Of a DNA stretch of 64,000 bases, positions 10,201-19,198 are shown in pieces. A model generated the notes under the pieces. That model was not told the DNA's origin. It saw nothing but the letters and a program-made list of their open reading frames with translations, and ran no database searches. Numbering within the stretch: the stretch's first letter is position 1; every line of letters starts with the position of its first letter. The stretch is from positions 124,001 through 188,000 of the forward strand of contig BGKB01000134.1 of assembly GCA_003116975.1 (NCBI GenBank). The letters run 5' to 3'. The DNA is from Aurantiochytrium sp. KH105. Lineage: Eukaryota > Sar > Bigyra > Thraustochytrida > Thraustochytriidae. A program made the position numbers and the translations under genes.

Positions 10201-10556
10201 AGGCTGCCGACTTGTACATTGGTTGGGCCGATCATACGGACGATAATCAGATGATCTTCGATGGGCCCGGCGGCGAAATTGCTCGCGCTGACGCGTCAAG
10301 CATCACGTTTGATGTTTCCGAGCGGTGGTCATGTGGCGAGCCCATGGCGTCAAACCCGCTTGCAAAGAAAGTGTCCATGAACAGAAAGCGGCACGTCGTC
10401 GGTCGTCGCGTCTTCAGCGTCAAAGCAGTATGTCTTCACGAGATTGGCCACGTGCTGGGGCTCCATCACCAGCCAACAGGGGTGATGGCTCCGTACTATG
10501 CAGCACGGCGCACAAAGCTCAGCGCCGAAGACAAGGCATTGCTGCTGATTCAATGA
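7248..10556 (+). CDS. Tyrosinase / peptidoglycan-binding / matrixin-type metallopeptidase fusion
   Basis: A 1,102-residue multidomain protein. Residues 1-300 are mostly helical and unrecognised. About 304-367 is Gln/Met-rich with QQEEPMMMQQ repeats. About 385-620 is a tyrosinase (type 3 copper) domain: CuA residues in YHGWPS (near 428) and CVHRAEAFPGWHRAYL (near 441-456), CuB in HNATHN (near 585) and FHPMFWLLHCNADRQY. About 695-850 resembles the post-domain of polyphenol oxidases or hemocyanins. About 864-923 is a PG_binding_1-type domain (ALDGDHGPRTNAAV, GVVGPITKAAL). About 940-1102 is a zinc metallopeptidase with HEIGHVLGLHHQ near 1064 and a following Met-turn (GVMAPYY). Phenol oxidation plus proteolysis suggests wall or matrix cross-linking and remodelling, but that is inference. 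No signal peptide is visible; MGALAS fits an N-myristoylation motif instead. Confidence 0.85.
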   Translation: MGALASLPAEDLGGINLKGTVEEVGDVDDAQLLHTAESFLLDILEARAPLRSPWTAALHGALGFEHESKTIDNLYIRLAKTQESEGASNELETLNTSAVVQHGDSSSWQNARLSADELRLVDSLCIQALHAHEASAPDLMTDTVLGQVFIGAHEYWGQTVVLEMEHPENAETTTGRLLLSIEAGLPWSEADEPSAEASVIQLLADLPTQYLRENCVRVLQGALQLVLEFRRAGVTNPVGFALKEKATFSSLLHRLFAAAEEDRFDELMHEICQTATPHALEEVEAQRLARLPSLQRLSKSLQDEQHQQQLIQQEEPMMMQQQQQFIKQEGPLMMQQQQRQQQQQQEQLIQQEEPMMMQQQQQQQIQQQGIMQSMQETLSQFPTADRKIVVRREIRLMPREDQERFVSAVKKLMESEDQGGSEWLRLAGYHGWPSNDGKGFCVHRAEAFPGWHRAYLLALEEALQEADRALGRDGMIALPYWDFSQYEVNGEIVPRIVRDAFGESFAFPVNFFPTDAMQNASRGVQRFVETQFKRLNNDDRVLRKLQKAAVREKSNECLDTFTNLEHWQHASTENKRSESVESPHNATHNALGYPLTSLKFAAFHPMFWLLHCNADRQYEKYIQIETREECLAELRNHQAMIAASGGKNLFLDELQPFQRPAALGKGGFTLEDTLLPLAELGYAYDNLPPRPKQMMRELPAFALLRNVDVATKLLDADGEMKSFDVHIFVCRKDATDRAEQRAALENAIAAKESNLAFDVWAEAQAAYAGVCTLFGGKGPACKNCRENKVIHARVNLNDALARLDVSSRHEIEILAAVCEDEVGAFVLLEQVQEVFGPGVEIPAPEIVGPALEKSHAQEALKSEAADIVAIQGALAQRGFYGGALDGDHGPRTNAAVVSMQEFAGVAQDGVVGPITKAALRVPRVDVHHDAREESASTLRTGAISYFIGASPGYLERNQVIAVIKEALDEWASAGTVSFSQADSREAADLYIGWADHTDDNQMIFDGPGGEIARADASSITFDVSERWSCGEPMASNPLAKKVSMNRKRHVVGRRVFSVKAVCLHEIGHVLGLHHQPTGVMAPYYAARRTKLSAEDKALLLIQ
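8160..8350 (+). repeat. Gln-rich coding repeat in tyrosinase fusion
   Basis: Imperfect CAA/CAG runs interspersed with units reading QQEEPMMMQQQQQ, at least three copies. It separates the N-terminal region from the copper domain and is probably a flexible, length-variable linker. Confidence 0.85.
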
Positions 10557-10812
10557 TAACCTTGATAAGAAACTTGGAAAACAGGGAAAGAAGAAAAAAG
10601 ACGAGAGATTGTAACGCCAGTCAGGTCGCAATGGAGCTGCTGTTTAAAGAGACGCTGGCACCGCAAGCGCAAGGCGACATCCTTTCCTTTCGATTCGCAG
10701 ACAGTTGAATCTGGTGTGTACAATGTAATGTTCTTTGCTTTGGGCAAAGTCCATATGATACCATGCGCTGCGATCACCTCTACCTTTCTAAAACTTGGCA
10801 CGCAAGAACATC

Positions 10813-10877
<65 letters not shown>

Positions 10878-10930
10878 GACAGAAGAGAAGAGGTATAAAG
10901 AGAGATGACATATAAAATTTGCGTCCGTGT
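10557..10930. other. Convergent 3' intergenic region with (CAA)n
   Basis: Between the convergent ends of the tyrosinase fusion and the first acyl-CoA synthetase. Its main feature is a perfect CAA microsatellite. No gene is seen. Confidence 0.6.
10812..10877. repeat. (CAA)22 microsatellite
   Basis: Uninterrupted CAA triplets for 66 bases, lying in the convergent intergenic region about 55 bp beyond the stop of the minus-strand synthetase gene, so probably in its 3' untranslated region (read as TTG on the mRNA). Confidence 0.95.
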
Positions 10931-12739
10931 TTAGAGCTTGGACTTGGGGTTCTTTTGCTGCTCGGAGAGGATCTTGTTGTCCTCGATGATTTGACGGATC
11001 TCGCGCTTGACGATCTTGCCGGTGGCGCCGCGAGGAAGCTGCTCGGACCAAATGTACAAGTGCGTGGGGCACTCGAACTTGGCGAGGTCCTCGCACTTGG
11101 CAACGATCTCCTCGAGCGTCAGCTTGGCACCGTTCTTGGGGAAGACGACGATACCAACCTCCTCGCCAAGAGTGGGGTGGGGGACGGGAATGGCGGCGCA
11201 CTCGGCGACACCAGGGTGCTGGTAGACACCGTCCTCGACGGCGACGCAAGAAATGTTCTCACCTCCACGGATGATAATCTCCTTGGTGCGGCCGCCCAGG
11301 TGCAGGTAACCTCCCTCGTCAATGTGGCCAACATCACCGGTGCGCAGCCATCCATCGGCAGTCATGGTATCCGCGGTGGCCTCGGGCTTACGCCAATACT
11401 CTTTGAGGTTTGCGGCGCCCTTGACCATGACATTACCCTTTTGGCCAGCGGGCAGGGGCTTGTCGTTGTCGTCCCAGACGGCAATCTGCATGCTCGGGGT
11501 AGCGCGACCGCAGCTGGTGGGGCGCTCGGCATACGTATCACCATCGTTGAGGCAGGTGAGGGCGTTGGTCTCGGTCATGCCAAAGCCCTGCAGAGGAGCA
11601 GCGCTCTTGAAGTTGCTTTGCACGTCCTTGACCATTGTCGAGGGGGGGGCAGCACCACCACCGCCAACAGCCTCGAGAGAGCTGGTATCGTATTTCTTAA
11701 AGTTGGGATGGTTCATCATGTCGAGGACCATGGTGGGCACACCAGTAAAATTGGTAATGCGCTCGCGCTCGATGAGCTGGAGGGCCTGCTCGATGTTCCA
11801 CTTGTCCATCATGACCATCTTGCGGCCAATGACAAAGGAGAGGAAGAAGACCGAGTGGAGGCCCGTGGCATGGAAGAGAGGTACGTTGAGCAGGACGGCA
11901 AAGTGTTTGGGGTCGACTTCCTCCGGCGTGAAGGTTTTCCCGGCCTTGACGGCAGCCATCATCTTTTGGCGGATACTGTGCGCCACGGCACAAGTGATGG
12001 CGTGGCAGATGCTGCGGTGGGTGAGCACGACACCCTTGGGATGGCCCGTCGTGCCCGAGGTGTACATGATGAGGGCATTGTCGTCCTTGCCGGCAGTAAG
12101 AGGCGGCATGGCGTCGCCGCGGCGCTTAGACACGACGTCCTTGTACATGAGGAGCTTGGGGTGGGGCTTGACGCTTCCGGCGTTGGCGTCGTCGAAGAGG
12201 ATGACCTTTTCGAGGTTGGTGAGCTTGTCGAGAATGGGGACGAGGAGCTTGTAGCGGTCGAGATCGCAGAGCACAATCTTGGTGCCCGAGTTGTCGAGGC
12301 CGTACTCGAGCTCCTTGGTCTTCCACCACGAGTTCATGGGCACGCAGGTGGCTCCGACCGAGGTGGACGCCATGACGCCGATGGCGTACTCGGGTCGGTT
12401 TTTGGAGACGATGCAGACGCGGTCGAGGGTCTTGACGCCAAAATCGTTAATGAGCGCGGATCCGAGGGCGGAGGCCTCCTCGTCGGCCTCGCGAAAGGTG
12501 TAGCGTTTGTCCTCATAGACGAGGAACGGGTTGTCGAGGTTTCCGGTCGCCTTGGGGAAGCTGAAGAGGTCTACAAGCGTCTGGGGGCCGTTCGGGTACA
12601 CCTGGTACTTGACACCCTTGTGATGCGGGGCATGGTTCTCCTCGAACGCGATGACCTCCTCGCGCATCTCCAGCAGCGTCCCGGGCGCGTGCAGCGTCGC
12701 GTCGATCGCCGCCTCCTGCTCCTTGGTCAGCGCCGGCAT
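10931..12739 (-). CDS. Peroxisomal acyl-CoA synthetase (AMP-binding), copy 1
   Basis: A 602-residue ATP-dependent acyl-CoA ligase that forms acyl-AMP and then the CoA thioester. Adenylate-forming motifs are intact: IMYTSGTTGHPKG near residue 222-234, GFGMTETNA, GWLRTGDVGH, GRTKEIIIRGGENIS and the lysine-bearing PRGATGKIVKRE. It ends in SKL, a type 1 peroxisomal targeting signal, pointing to activation of fatty or related acids for beta-oxidation. The start at MPALTKEQ (12739) is preferred over the Met nine codons upstream because it matches the start of the paralogs (the APGTLLE block lies near residue 18). It is the first of five same-strand copies ending at 23588. Chain-length specificity cannot be read from sequence. 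Confidence 0.9.
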   Translation of the reverse strand: MPALTKEQEAAIDATLHAPGTLLEMREEVIAFEENHAPHHKGVKYQVYPNGPQTLVDLFSFPKATGNLDNPFLVYEDKRYTFREADEEASALGSALINDFGVKTLDRVCIVSKNRPEYAIGVMASTSVGATCVPMNSWWKTKELEYGLDNSGTKIVLCDLDRYKLLVPILDKLTNLEKVILFDDANAGSVKPHPKLLMYKDVVSKRRGDAMPPLTAGKDDNALIMYTSGTTGHPKGVVLTHRSICHAITCAVAHSIRQKMMAAVKAGKTFTPEEVDPKHFAVLLNVPLFHATGLHSVFFLSFVIGRKMVMMDKWNIEQALQLIERERITNFTGVPTMVLDMMNHPNFKKYDTSSLEAVGGGGAAPPSTMVKDVQSNFKSAAPLQGFGMTETNALTCLNDGDTYAERPTSCGRATPSMQIAVWDDNDKPLPAGQKGNVMVKGAANLKEYWRKPEATADTMTADGWLRTGDVGHIDEGGYLHLGGRTKEIIIRGGENISCVAVEDGVYQHPGVAECAAIPVPHPTLGEEVGIVVFPKNGAKLTLEEIVAKCEDLAKFECPTHLYIWSEQLPRGATGKIVKREIRQIIEDNKILSEQQKNPKSKL

Positions 12740-12820
12740 CTTCTCTGCCTTCTCTCTTTCTCGCACGCACGCTGCTCCCTTGCTCCGCTCGCTCTGCTTT
12801 GGCTCTGCGCTTGCTCTGCA

Positions 12821-12843
12821 CTCGCTCGCTCGCTCGCTCGCTT
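12821..12843. repeat. (CTCG)n microsatellite in 5' region
   Basis: About six CTCG units, reading CGAG on the sense strand, some 80 bp upstream of the ATG of synthetase copy 1. Confidence 0.9.
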
Positions 12844-13908
12844 CTCCGACTCCCTCGTTGCAGATCCGGGTTTGCTCTCTCCCTCTCGCTCCCGATCTTC
12901 TTTCTCCTGGGTGCCGGAAGGAGGCCCGCCTAGCCGCCGCCTAGGCCCTGCTACCCGCACACCGCCGCACGGTTTGTTTCTCTGCGCCTGCCTGTCTGCA
13001 CTGCCCGCACAAAGATAATAGCAGCCAGGCCAGGCAGACCCAACCCGCCTGTCGTCCCAGTCCGTGTCCACTCGGCAGCCACCCGTGGCCACTGCCACGC
13101 CACTAGTACGTCGCGATCCTTGCTGTTGATTTGATCACTCTTCCCCACCCCGCGCAGCCGCAGCGGTATCCTTCGCGAGCTCCCTCCTCCGGCTCGAACG
13201 ACACAAGCAAGCTCCCGAGTGCGAGTTCGCAGCCAGGTGGATGGATGAAAGTGAAGAAGGAACAAGCGCTGCTCGTGTTGCAGGCACGCACGCAGGGCGC
13301 GCGCGGCGCGGCCTAGGAAAAACGCACGCCGCTGCCGCTGCGCCGCGCGTCGGGCCGCGCGTGCGCGAGCGTCTCCATCCCGTCGATCCAAGGCGGCGGC
13401 GAGCGAGCGACGGAAAGATACGAATCGACACGACACACGAGAATCAATCCGAAGCCGCAGCCGCTTTCTTTGCTGCGGCACGGACTGTAGCGCTAAAGCA
13501 TGTAGTAGCAGGTTCGGTAGTTAGTCAGTTGGGTCGGTCCGACGCGCCGCCTCGGTCCGCCTCGCGCCGCCGGTCCTCTTTTCTCTCCTCCTCTTCTCTG
13601 CGCAGCGTAGGTCTTTCTGCTCCTCTGGATCTGCTCTCCTAGCTCCCCTTTCTCGCCCGCGACGGTCCCGCCCGCGACGATGAACGCGCTCGCCCGCGAC
13701 AATGAACGCGCTCGCCCGCGCCTCGGCGACTGCGATGCGCATGCGAGGCGAGGCGAGGCGAGGCGAGCGATGCACGCCGCGCCGCGTCGTCAGAGCGCGG
13801 GAGGGGAGGACTGGCAGGCTGGCCCCGGGAAGCCCCGCGGCGCGAGGTCCCCGGACCTCGCGCAGGCAGGCGCGCGTCGGGCTGAGAGCGCTCGGGGGGG
13901 ACCTAGCG

Positions 13909-13950
13909 CAAGCAAGCAAGCAAAAGCAAGCAAGCAAGCAAGCAAGCAAG
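13909..13950. repeat. (AAGC)n microsatellite
   Basis: AAGC/CAAG tetranucleotide run with one interruption, in the spacer between synthetase copies 1 and 2. Confidence 0.9.
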
Positions 13951-14160
13951 GAGAAAGAAAGCGCGCATTGTGTGCATGCATGGAGATTGAAGATAATTTA
14001 GAGAGCTAGGCCTACACTGCTGCAAGGCTCGGACGATGATGGTCGCATGAGGATAATGCAGCGGTCGGCATGCGGACGGCGAAGGTCGCTTGACTGAGGA
14101 TCACAGCTCACGCGCAGGACAATAGGACAAATCGTAGCCAGGTCACCGAACGACAGTACT

Positions 14161-15978
14161 TTAGAGCTTGGAGGCGGGCGCCTGCTTCTGCTGCTCGGAA
14201 AGCAGCTTCTTGTCCTCGATAATCTGGCGGATGTCGCGCTTGACGATCTTGCCGGTGGCCCCACGCGGAAGCTGCTCCGGCCAAAGGTACAGGTGCGTTG
14301 GACACTCGAACTTGGCGAGGTCGCTGCACTTGGCGACGATCTCCTCGAGCGTCAGCTTGGCGCCGTTCTTGGGGTAAACGACAATGCCGACCTCCTCGCC
14401 GAGCGAGGGGTGAGGAACAGGGATGGCGGCGCACTCGGCGACGCCAGGGTGCTGGTAGACGCCATCCTCGACGGTGACGCAGGAAATGTTCTCGCCACCT
14501 CGGATAATAATCTCCTTGGTGCGCCCTCCGAGGTAAAGGTACCCCTCCTCATCGAGATGGCCAACGTCCCCGGTGCGCAGCCAGCCGTCGCGCGTGATGG
14601 TGTCGGCCGTGGCTTCCGGCTTGCGCCAGTACTCCTTCATGACAGAGGCCGACTTGACCATTACATTACCCTTTTGGCCCGTGGGCACAGGCTTGTCGTT
14701 GTCGTCCCAGATGGCAAGAAGAAGTGTCGGCACGGCGCGGCCGCAGCTCGTGGGCTTGGCGCAGTAGGCGTCACCATCCGTGAGCACGGAAAGGGCATTC
14801 GTCTCCGTCATGCCAAAGCCCTGGGTGGGCGCGGCGTTCTTAAAGTTCTTGCCAATGTCCTTGGTGATGGTGCTAGGAGGCGCCGCGCCGCCGCCGCCCA
14901 CGGCCTCGAGCGAGCTGGTGTCATACTTGCTAAAGTTTGGGTGGTTCATCATGTCGAGCACCATGGTCGGCACACCCGTGAAAGCTGTAATGCGTTCGCG
15001 CTCCACAAGCTGAAGTGCACGCTCCGGATCCCACTTGCTCATCATGACGATCTTGCGACAAGTCACGATGGAGATCATGCAAACGGCATGAAGACCCGTG
15101 GCATGGAAAAGAGGCACATTGAGCAGAACGCCAGCTTTGCTCAACTCTTCAGGCGTGGGCTCTTCGGCAGTGGGTGTGATGCCCGCTTTGACGGCGGCAA
15201 CGGTTTTGTTCAGCACAGCATGGGCAATCGCTGAGAAAAGAGCGTGGCAAATGCTGCGATGCGTCATCACCACGCCTTTGGGGTGGCCCGTGGTGCCAGA
15301 CGTATACATGATGAGAGCGTTTTCGTCTTTGCTCGCGGTGAACGGCGGCATCGTTGCGCCCTGGTGCTTGGCGACGGCATCGTCGTAGGCGATGCGCTTG
15401 GCGTGCGGCGCAAAGGCATCGGTGCCCGGCCCGTTGAGCAGGAGAACCTTTTCAACAGTGTCGAGTTTGTCGAGAATTGGCTCGAGGAACTTGTAGCGAT
15501 CCGCGTCACAAATGACGACTTTAGTGCCCGAGTTCTCGAGTCCGTACTCGAGCTCCTTGGTCTTCCACCACGAGTTCATCGGTACAAAGCAGGCGCCGAC
15601 CGAGGTCACGGCAATGAAGGCCACCAAGTACTCGATGCGGTTCTTGGAGACGGCGCAGACACGATCGCCCCGCTGCACGCCAAATCCGTTCACAAGGACG
15701 TCACCGAGAGCTGCGGCTTCGGCATAGACTTGGGTAAAGGTCCTGCGATCATCCTCAAAGACGAGAAACTCGTTCTCCATCACGCCCTTCGCCTTGGGAA
15801 TCTCAAAGACGTCGACCAAGGTTTGTGGCGCGTTGGGAAAGACCTTATACTTGACGCCCTCGTGGTGAGGCGCGTGCTTGTCCGGGAAGGCAATAACTTC
15901 TTCCCGAAGCTCCAGCAGCGTGCCGGGCGCGAACACCTTTTCCGCAATCGCATCCTCGAATGGCCCTCGGCTCATCAT
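14161..15978 (-). CDS. Peroxisomal acyl-CoA synthetase (AMP-binding), copy 2
   Basis: A 605-residue paralog with the full set of adenylation motifs: IMYTSGTTGHPKG, GFGMTETNALS, GWLRTGDVGHLDE, GRTKEIIIRGGENIS and PRGATGKIVKRD. It ends ASKL (PTS1). It is closest to copy 3: both start around AIAEKVFAPGTLLE and share the stretch GPGTDAFAPHAKRIAYDD, so they probably arose by the latest duplication. The start at the MM pair (15978) is chosen because further upstream the frame only translates a CTCTG pentanucleotide repeat into EQSRA units. Role inferred: activation of carboxylic acids inside peroxisomes. Confidence 0.9.
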   Translation of the reverse strand: MMSRGPFEDAIAEKVFAPGTLLELREEVIAFPDKHAPHHEGVKYKVFPNAPQTLVDVFEIPKAKGVMENEFLVFEDDRRTFTQVYAEAAALGDVLVNGFGVQRGDRVCAVSKNRIEYLVAFIAVTSVGACFVPMNSWWKTKELEYGLENSGTKVVICDADRYKFLEPILDKLDTVEKVLLLNGPGTDAFAPHAKRIAYDDAVAKHQGATMPPFTASKDENALIMYTSGTTGHPKGVVMTHRSICHALFSAIAHAVLNKTVAAVKAGITPTAEEPTPEELSKAGVLLNVPLFHATGLHAVCMISIVTCRKIVMMSKWDPERALQLVERERITAFTGVPTMVLDMMNHPNFSKYDTSSLEAVGGGGAAPPSTITKDIGKNFKNAAPTQGFGMTETNALSVLTDGDAYCAKPTSCGRAVPTLLLAIWDDNDKPVPTGQKGNVMVKSASVMKEYWRKPEATADTITRDGWLRTGDVGHLDEEGYLYLGGRTKEIIIRGGENISCVTVEDGVYQHPGVAECAAIPVPHPSLGEEVGIVVYPKNGAKLTLEEIVAKCSDLAKFECPTHLYLWPEQLPRGATGKIVKRDIRQIIEDKKLLSEQQKQAPASKL

Positions 15979-16839
15979 CTTTCTTTCCTTCCTTGCTCTG
16001 CTCTGCTCTGCTCTGCTCTGCTCTGCTCTGCTCTGCTCTAATTTTCTCAAGAGCTCGGAGATGCTCTGTGCTGCTGTTCTCCCAGTCTTCGTCGGTCGCA
16101 ATTGCAGCTTTGCCGCCTCCCCGCCCATTGTCTCCCTGCCTTCTTGCCTGTCGCACAGTATCCCCCTCTTCTATCCTGCAACGCAGTCACACTGTCAGGT
16201 GTCCCGATAGACCTTGACGGGGCCAATTACCGCTAGCAACCGCGGTATCTTTCTCGCGGTCGGACCGCACGCGCCGGTCCGCCGGGCGAGAAGACGACCG
16301 CTCGTCCCGACTCCGGACGCGCGCGACAATGACGGCGGCGAGAAAGAGATATCAAGTTCGGCAAGGAACGACAGCGACTGCGAATTGCGGTGCGATGCGC
16401 GACAGAGTCAGAGAACATTACCGTAGACGTATACAGAAAAGTGCAGCTTCATTGGTATTTATGGCATGGCTTCATCCACTAATCGTTGATTCCATGAGTA
16501 TGTTCGTGCGTGTATATATACAGACTTCTTCGAGACCTGTCAGGTAGTCGTTGTTGGCGCAATAGGACTTCGAGAAGGCCGGGATTCTGGCCGCCAAAAG
16601 AAGGGTCTCACTTTTATGTGGAAACCAAAGAGGTACAATCGGAAAATTGCCGCACTGGCGAAAACAATGAACCAATGACTCCAAGTCGCGCCTCAGGCTA
16701 GACGGACAACTTACTTGACTGCTTTATTATAAAAAAAACAACGATTTGCTTTGCTGTATTTGGAAAAAAAGAGAAGAGGCGAGAGTCGAAGAGAAAGAGA
16801 AGAAAGAGGGATATATACCAGAGCTCTGACTCGGGGCGA
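15979..16839. other. Spacer between synthetase copies 2 and 3
   Basis: About 860 bp. It starts with the CTCTG repeat (5' leader of copy 2), then GC-rich sequence, then a more AT-rich part near 16400-16800 that is probably the 3' flank of copy 3. No gene is seen. Confidence 0.5.
15996..16035. repeat. (CTCTG)8 microsatellite in 5' leader
   Basis: Eight exact CTCTG units, CAGAG on the sense strand, ending 17 bp upstream of the ATG of synthetase copy 2. A pentanucleotide is out of frame, which argues for an untranslated leader. Confidence 0.95.
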
Positions 16840-18633
16840 TCAGAGCTTGGACTTGGGGTTCTTTTGCTGTTCGGAGAGGATCTTGTTGTCCTCGATGATC
16901 TGGCGGATCTCGCGCTTGACAATCTTGCCGGTGGCCCCGCGCGGGAGCTGCTCGGGCCAAATGTACAAGTGCGTGGGGCACTCGAACTTGGCGAGATCAT
17001 CGCACTTGGCAACGATCTCCTCGAGCGTCAACTTGGCGCCGTTCTTAGGAAAGACCACGATGCCAACCTCCTCGCCGAGCGAAGGGTGTGGAACTGGGAT
17101 GGCCGCGCACTCGGCGACGCCAGGGTGCTGAAAGACACCATCCTCGACGGCGACGCAGGAAATGTTCTCGCCTCCGCGAATGATAATCTCCTTGGTGCGA
17201 CCGCCCAGATGCAGGTACCCATCCCCGTCGAGATGGCCCACGTCTCCGGTACGCAACCAGCCATCGCGCGTGATGGTCTCGGCCGTGGCTTCCGGCTTGC
17301 CCCAGTACTCCTTCATGACGGAGGCACCCTTGATCATGACATTGCCCTTTTGGCCAGCGGGCACGGGCTTGTCGTTGTCGTCCCAGACGGCAATCTCCAC
17401 CGTCGGCACGGCTCGGCCGCAACTGGTGGGTTTGGCTCGGTAGGCATCGCCGTCAGTGAGGGCGGCAACTGCGTTGGTCTCCGTCATGCCAAAGCCCTGA
17501 TTCGGGGAAGCCTTTTTGAAGTTCTTGCCAACGTCCTTGACCATTGAGCTCGGTGGCGCAGCGCCACCGCCACCAATGGCCTCGAGAGAGCTCGTGTCGT
17601 ATTTGCTAAAGTTCGGGTGGTTCATCATATCGAGCACCATGGTCGGGACACCGGTGAAATTTGTAATGCGCTCTCTCTCTACGAGCTGAAGGGCGCGCTC
17701 AGGGTCCCACTTGCCCATCATGACAATCTTGCGGCACGCAAGGATGGAAATAATGCAAACAGCGTGAAGTCCCGTGGCATGGAAGAGGGGTACATTCAGC
17801 AGAATGGCCTTGGCTTTGGTTGCTTCGGCACTTTCCTCTGCAGCGGGCGCAGAGCCTGCTTTGACGGCCTCAATCGTTTTGGTGAGTGCAGAATGCGCAA
17901 CAGCTGCCGTAAGAGCGTGGCAGATGCTGCGGTGCGTGAGCACCACACCCTTCGGGTGGCCCGTAGTGCCAGACGTGTACATGATGAGAGCGTTTTCATC
18001 CTTGGTCGCCACAAAGGGGGGCATGCTCGCTCCCTGATGCTTTGCGATGACGTCGTCATAGGCGATGCGCTTGGCGTGCGGCGCAAAGGCGTCGGTGCCC
18101 GGTCCGCTGAGCAGGAGAACCTTACTGAGGCCGGTAAGCTTGCCGAGCACAGGCTCGAGAAACTTGTAGCGATCCGCATCGCAAATGACCACCTTGGTAC
18201 CCGAGTTTTCGAGTCCGTACTCGAGCTCCTTCGTCTTCCACCACGAATTCATGGGCACGAAGCAGGCACCAACCGAAGTCACGGCGATGAGCGCCACAAT
18301 GTATTCGATGCGGTTCTTGGAGACGACACAGACACGGTCGCCGCGCTGCACACCGAGTCCATTCACAAGGGCATCGCCGAGCGCTGCGGCTTCGGCAAAG
18401 ACCTGGCCAAAGGTCCTGCGATCGTCCTCAAAGACGAGGAACTCATTGTCCATCACACCCTTGGCCTTGGGGATGTTAAAGACATCGACCAAGGTTTGCG
18501 GTGCGTTGGGGAAAACCTTGTACTTGACGCCATCGTGGTGGGGCGCATGTTTGTCCGGGAACGCGATGACTTCTTCTCCGATCTCCAGCAGCGTGCCGGG
18601 GGCGAACACCTTTTCCGCAATCGCGGCCTCCAT
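16840..18633 (-). CDS. Peroxisomal acyl-CoA synthetase (AMP-binding), copy 3
   Basis: A 597-residue paralog. It carries IMYTSGTTGHPKG, GFGMTETNAVAAL, GWLRTGDVGHLDGDG, GRTKEIIIRGGENIS and PRGATGKIVKRE. The C-terminal QQKNPKSKL is identical to that of copy 1, while the N-terminal two thirds track copy 2, which suggests gene conversion between copies. Start at MEAAIAEKVF (18633), which aligns with copy 2. The SKL ending predicts peroxisomal import. Function inferred as fatty acid activation. Confidence 0.9.
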   Translation of the reverse strand: MEAAIAEKVFAPGTLLEIGEEVIAFPDKHAPHHDGVKYKVFPNAPQTLVDVFNIPKAKGVMDNEFLVFEDDRRTFGQVFAEAAALGDALVNGLGVQRGDRVCVVSKNRIEYIVALIAVTSVGACFVPMNSWWKTKELEYGLENSGTKVVICDADRYKFLEPVLGKLTGLSKVLLLSGPGTDAFAPHAKRIAYDDVIAKHQGASMPPFVATKDENALIMYTSGTTGHPKGVVLTHRSICHALTAAVAHSALTKTIEAVKAGSAPAAEESAEATKAKAILLNVPLFHATGLHAVCIISILACRKIVMMGKWDPERALQLVERERITNFTGVPTMVLDMMNHPNFSKYDTSSLEAIGGGGAAPPSSMVKDVGKNFKKASPNQGFGMTETNAVAALTDGDAYRAKPTSCGRAVPTVEIAVWDDNDKPVPAGQKGNVMIKGASVMKEYWGKPEATAETITRDGWLRTGDVGHLDGDGYLHLGGRTKEIIIRGGENISCVAVEDGVFQHPGVAECAAIPVPHPSLGEEVGIVVFPKNGAKLTLEEIVAKCDDLAKFECPTHLYIWPEQLPRGATGKIVKREIRQIIEDNKILSEQQKNPKSKL

Positions 18634-19198
18634 GCTTGCTCGCTGCTCTCCCTTTGTTCTCGCTGCAGTCTGCTCTGCTCTCCTTTCTCTGCTCCGGCTC
18701 GCTCTGCGCTGCTCGGGGCCGCGCTGCGCTTTTCTGCTCTGCTGCGCTCTCTCCTCTTCGCAGCTTGGCTCGGACCAAGGCAAGGCAAGGCAAGGCAAGG
18801 CGGTAGTATCTATGCACGCAGCAGCAGACGGCACGGGATCGATCACCTTTATGACCGGCCGGCGGATCGGACCCAGTGGCACGTGGTCAGTCCGCCGCGC
18901 CTCTGATTCGCCGCAAGTAGTTCGGGGGCCGGAGAAAGAGGGAGAGGGGGCGATTGGGGGGGGGGGGGAGGAGAGGCATGTGGGCGGTTTAGATGGCGTT
19001 GCCTTTGGTTGGATTCATATGGCGGAAGAAGAAAGCAAAGTAGGTCTGTAGTGCGCATGCATTCAAGCAGAATGAGCAAACAAGCCGGTTGACCAGGATA
19101 GCAAGGAATCGAACGAAACGGGCGCAGCATCAGAATCGAGAGAGATAAATGCAAGATAATGATAAAGATTGGGGGTTGCAAGAAATGATGAAAATCAA
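18634..19198. other. Spacer between synthetase copies 3 and 4
   Basis: About 565 bp. It contains a CAAGG pentanucleotide run (18776-18800) about 145 bp upstream of the copy 3 start, and a G-tract near 18957-18969. No gene is recognised. Confidence 0.5.
18776..18800. repeat. (CAAGG)n microsatellite
   Basis: Five CAAGG units in the upstream region of synthetase copy 3. Confidence 0.9.

Larger units (their letters stand above)
12740..14160. other. Intergenic region upstream of acyl-CoA synthetase copy 1
   Basis: About 1.4 kb of GC-rich low complexity between two minus-strand synthetase genes. It includes a CTCG run (12821-12843), short GAGGC runs near 13745 and an AAGC run (13909-13950). No gene is recognised; open frames on both strands are compositional. 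Confidence 0.5.

Noticed and set aside
10919..13018. 699-codon plus-strand frame opposite acyl-CoA synthetase copy 1
   Set aside because: It is the mirror of a conserved enzyme gene; its Gly/Val/Leu/Asp-rich product has no domain. Similar antisense frames across 14293-16041, 17617-19051 and 45830-47662 were dropped for the same reason.
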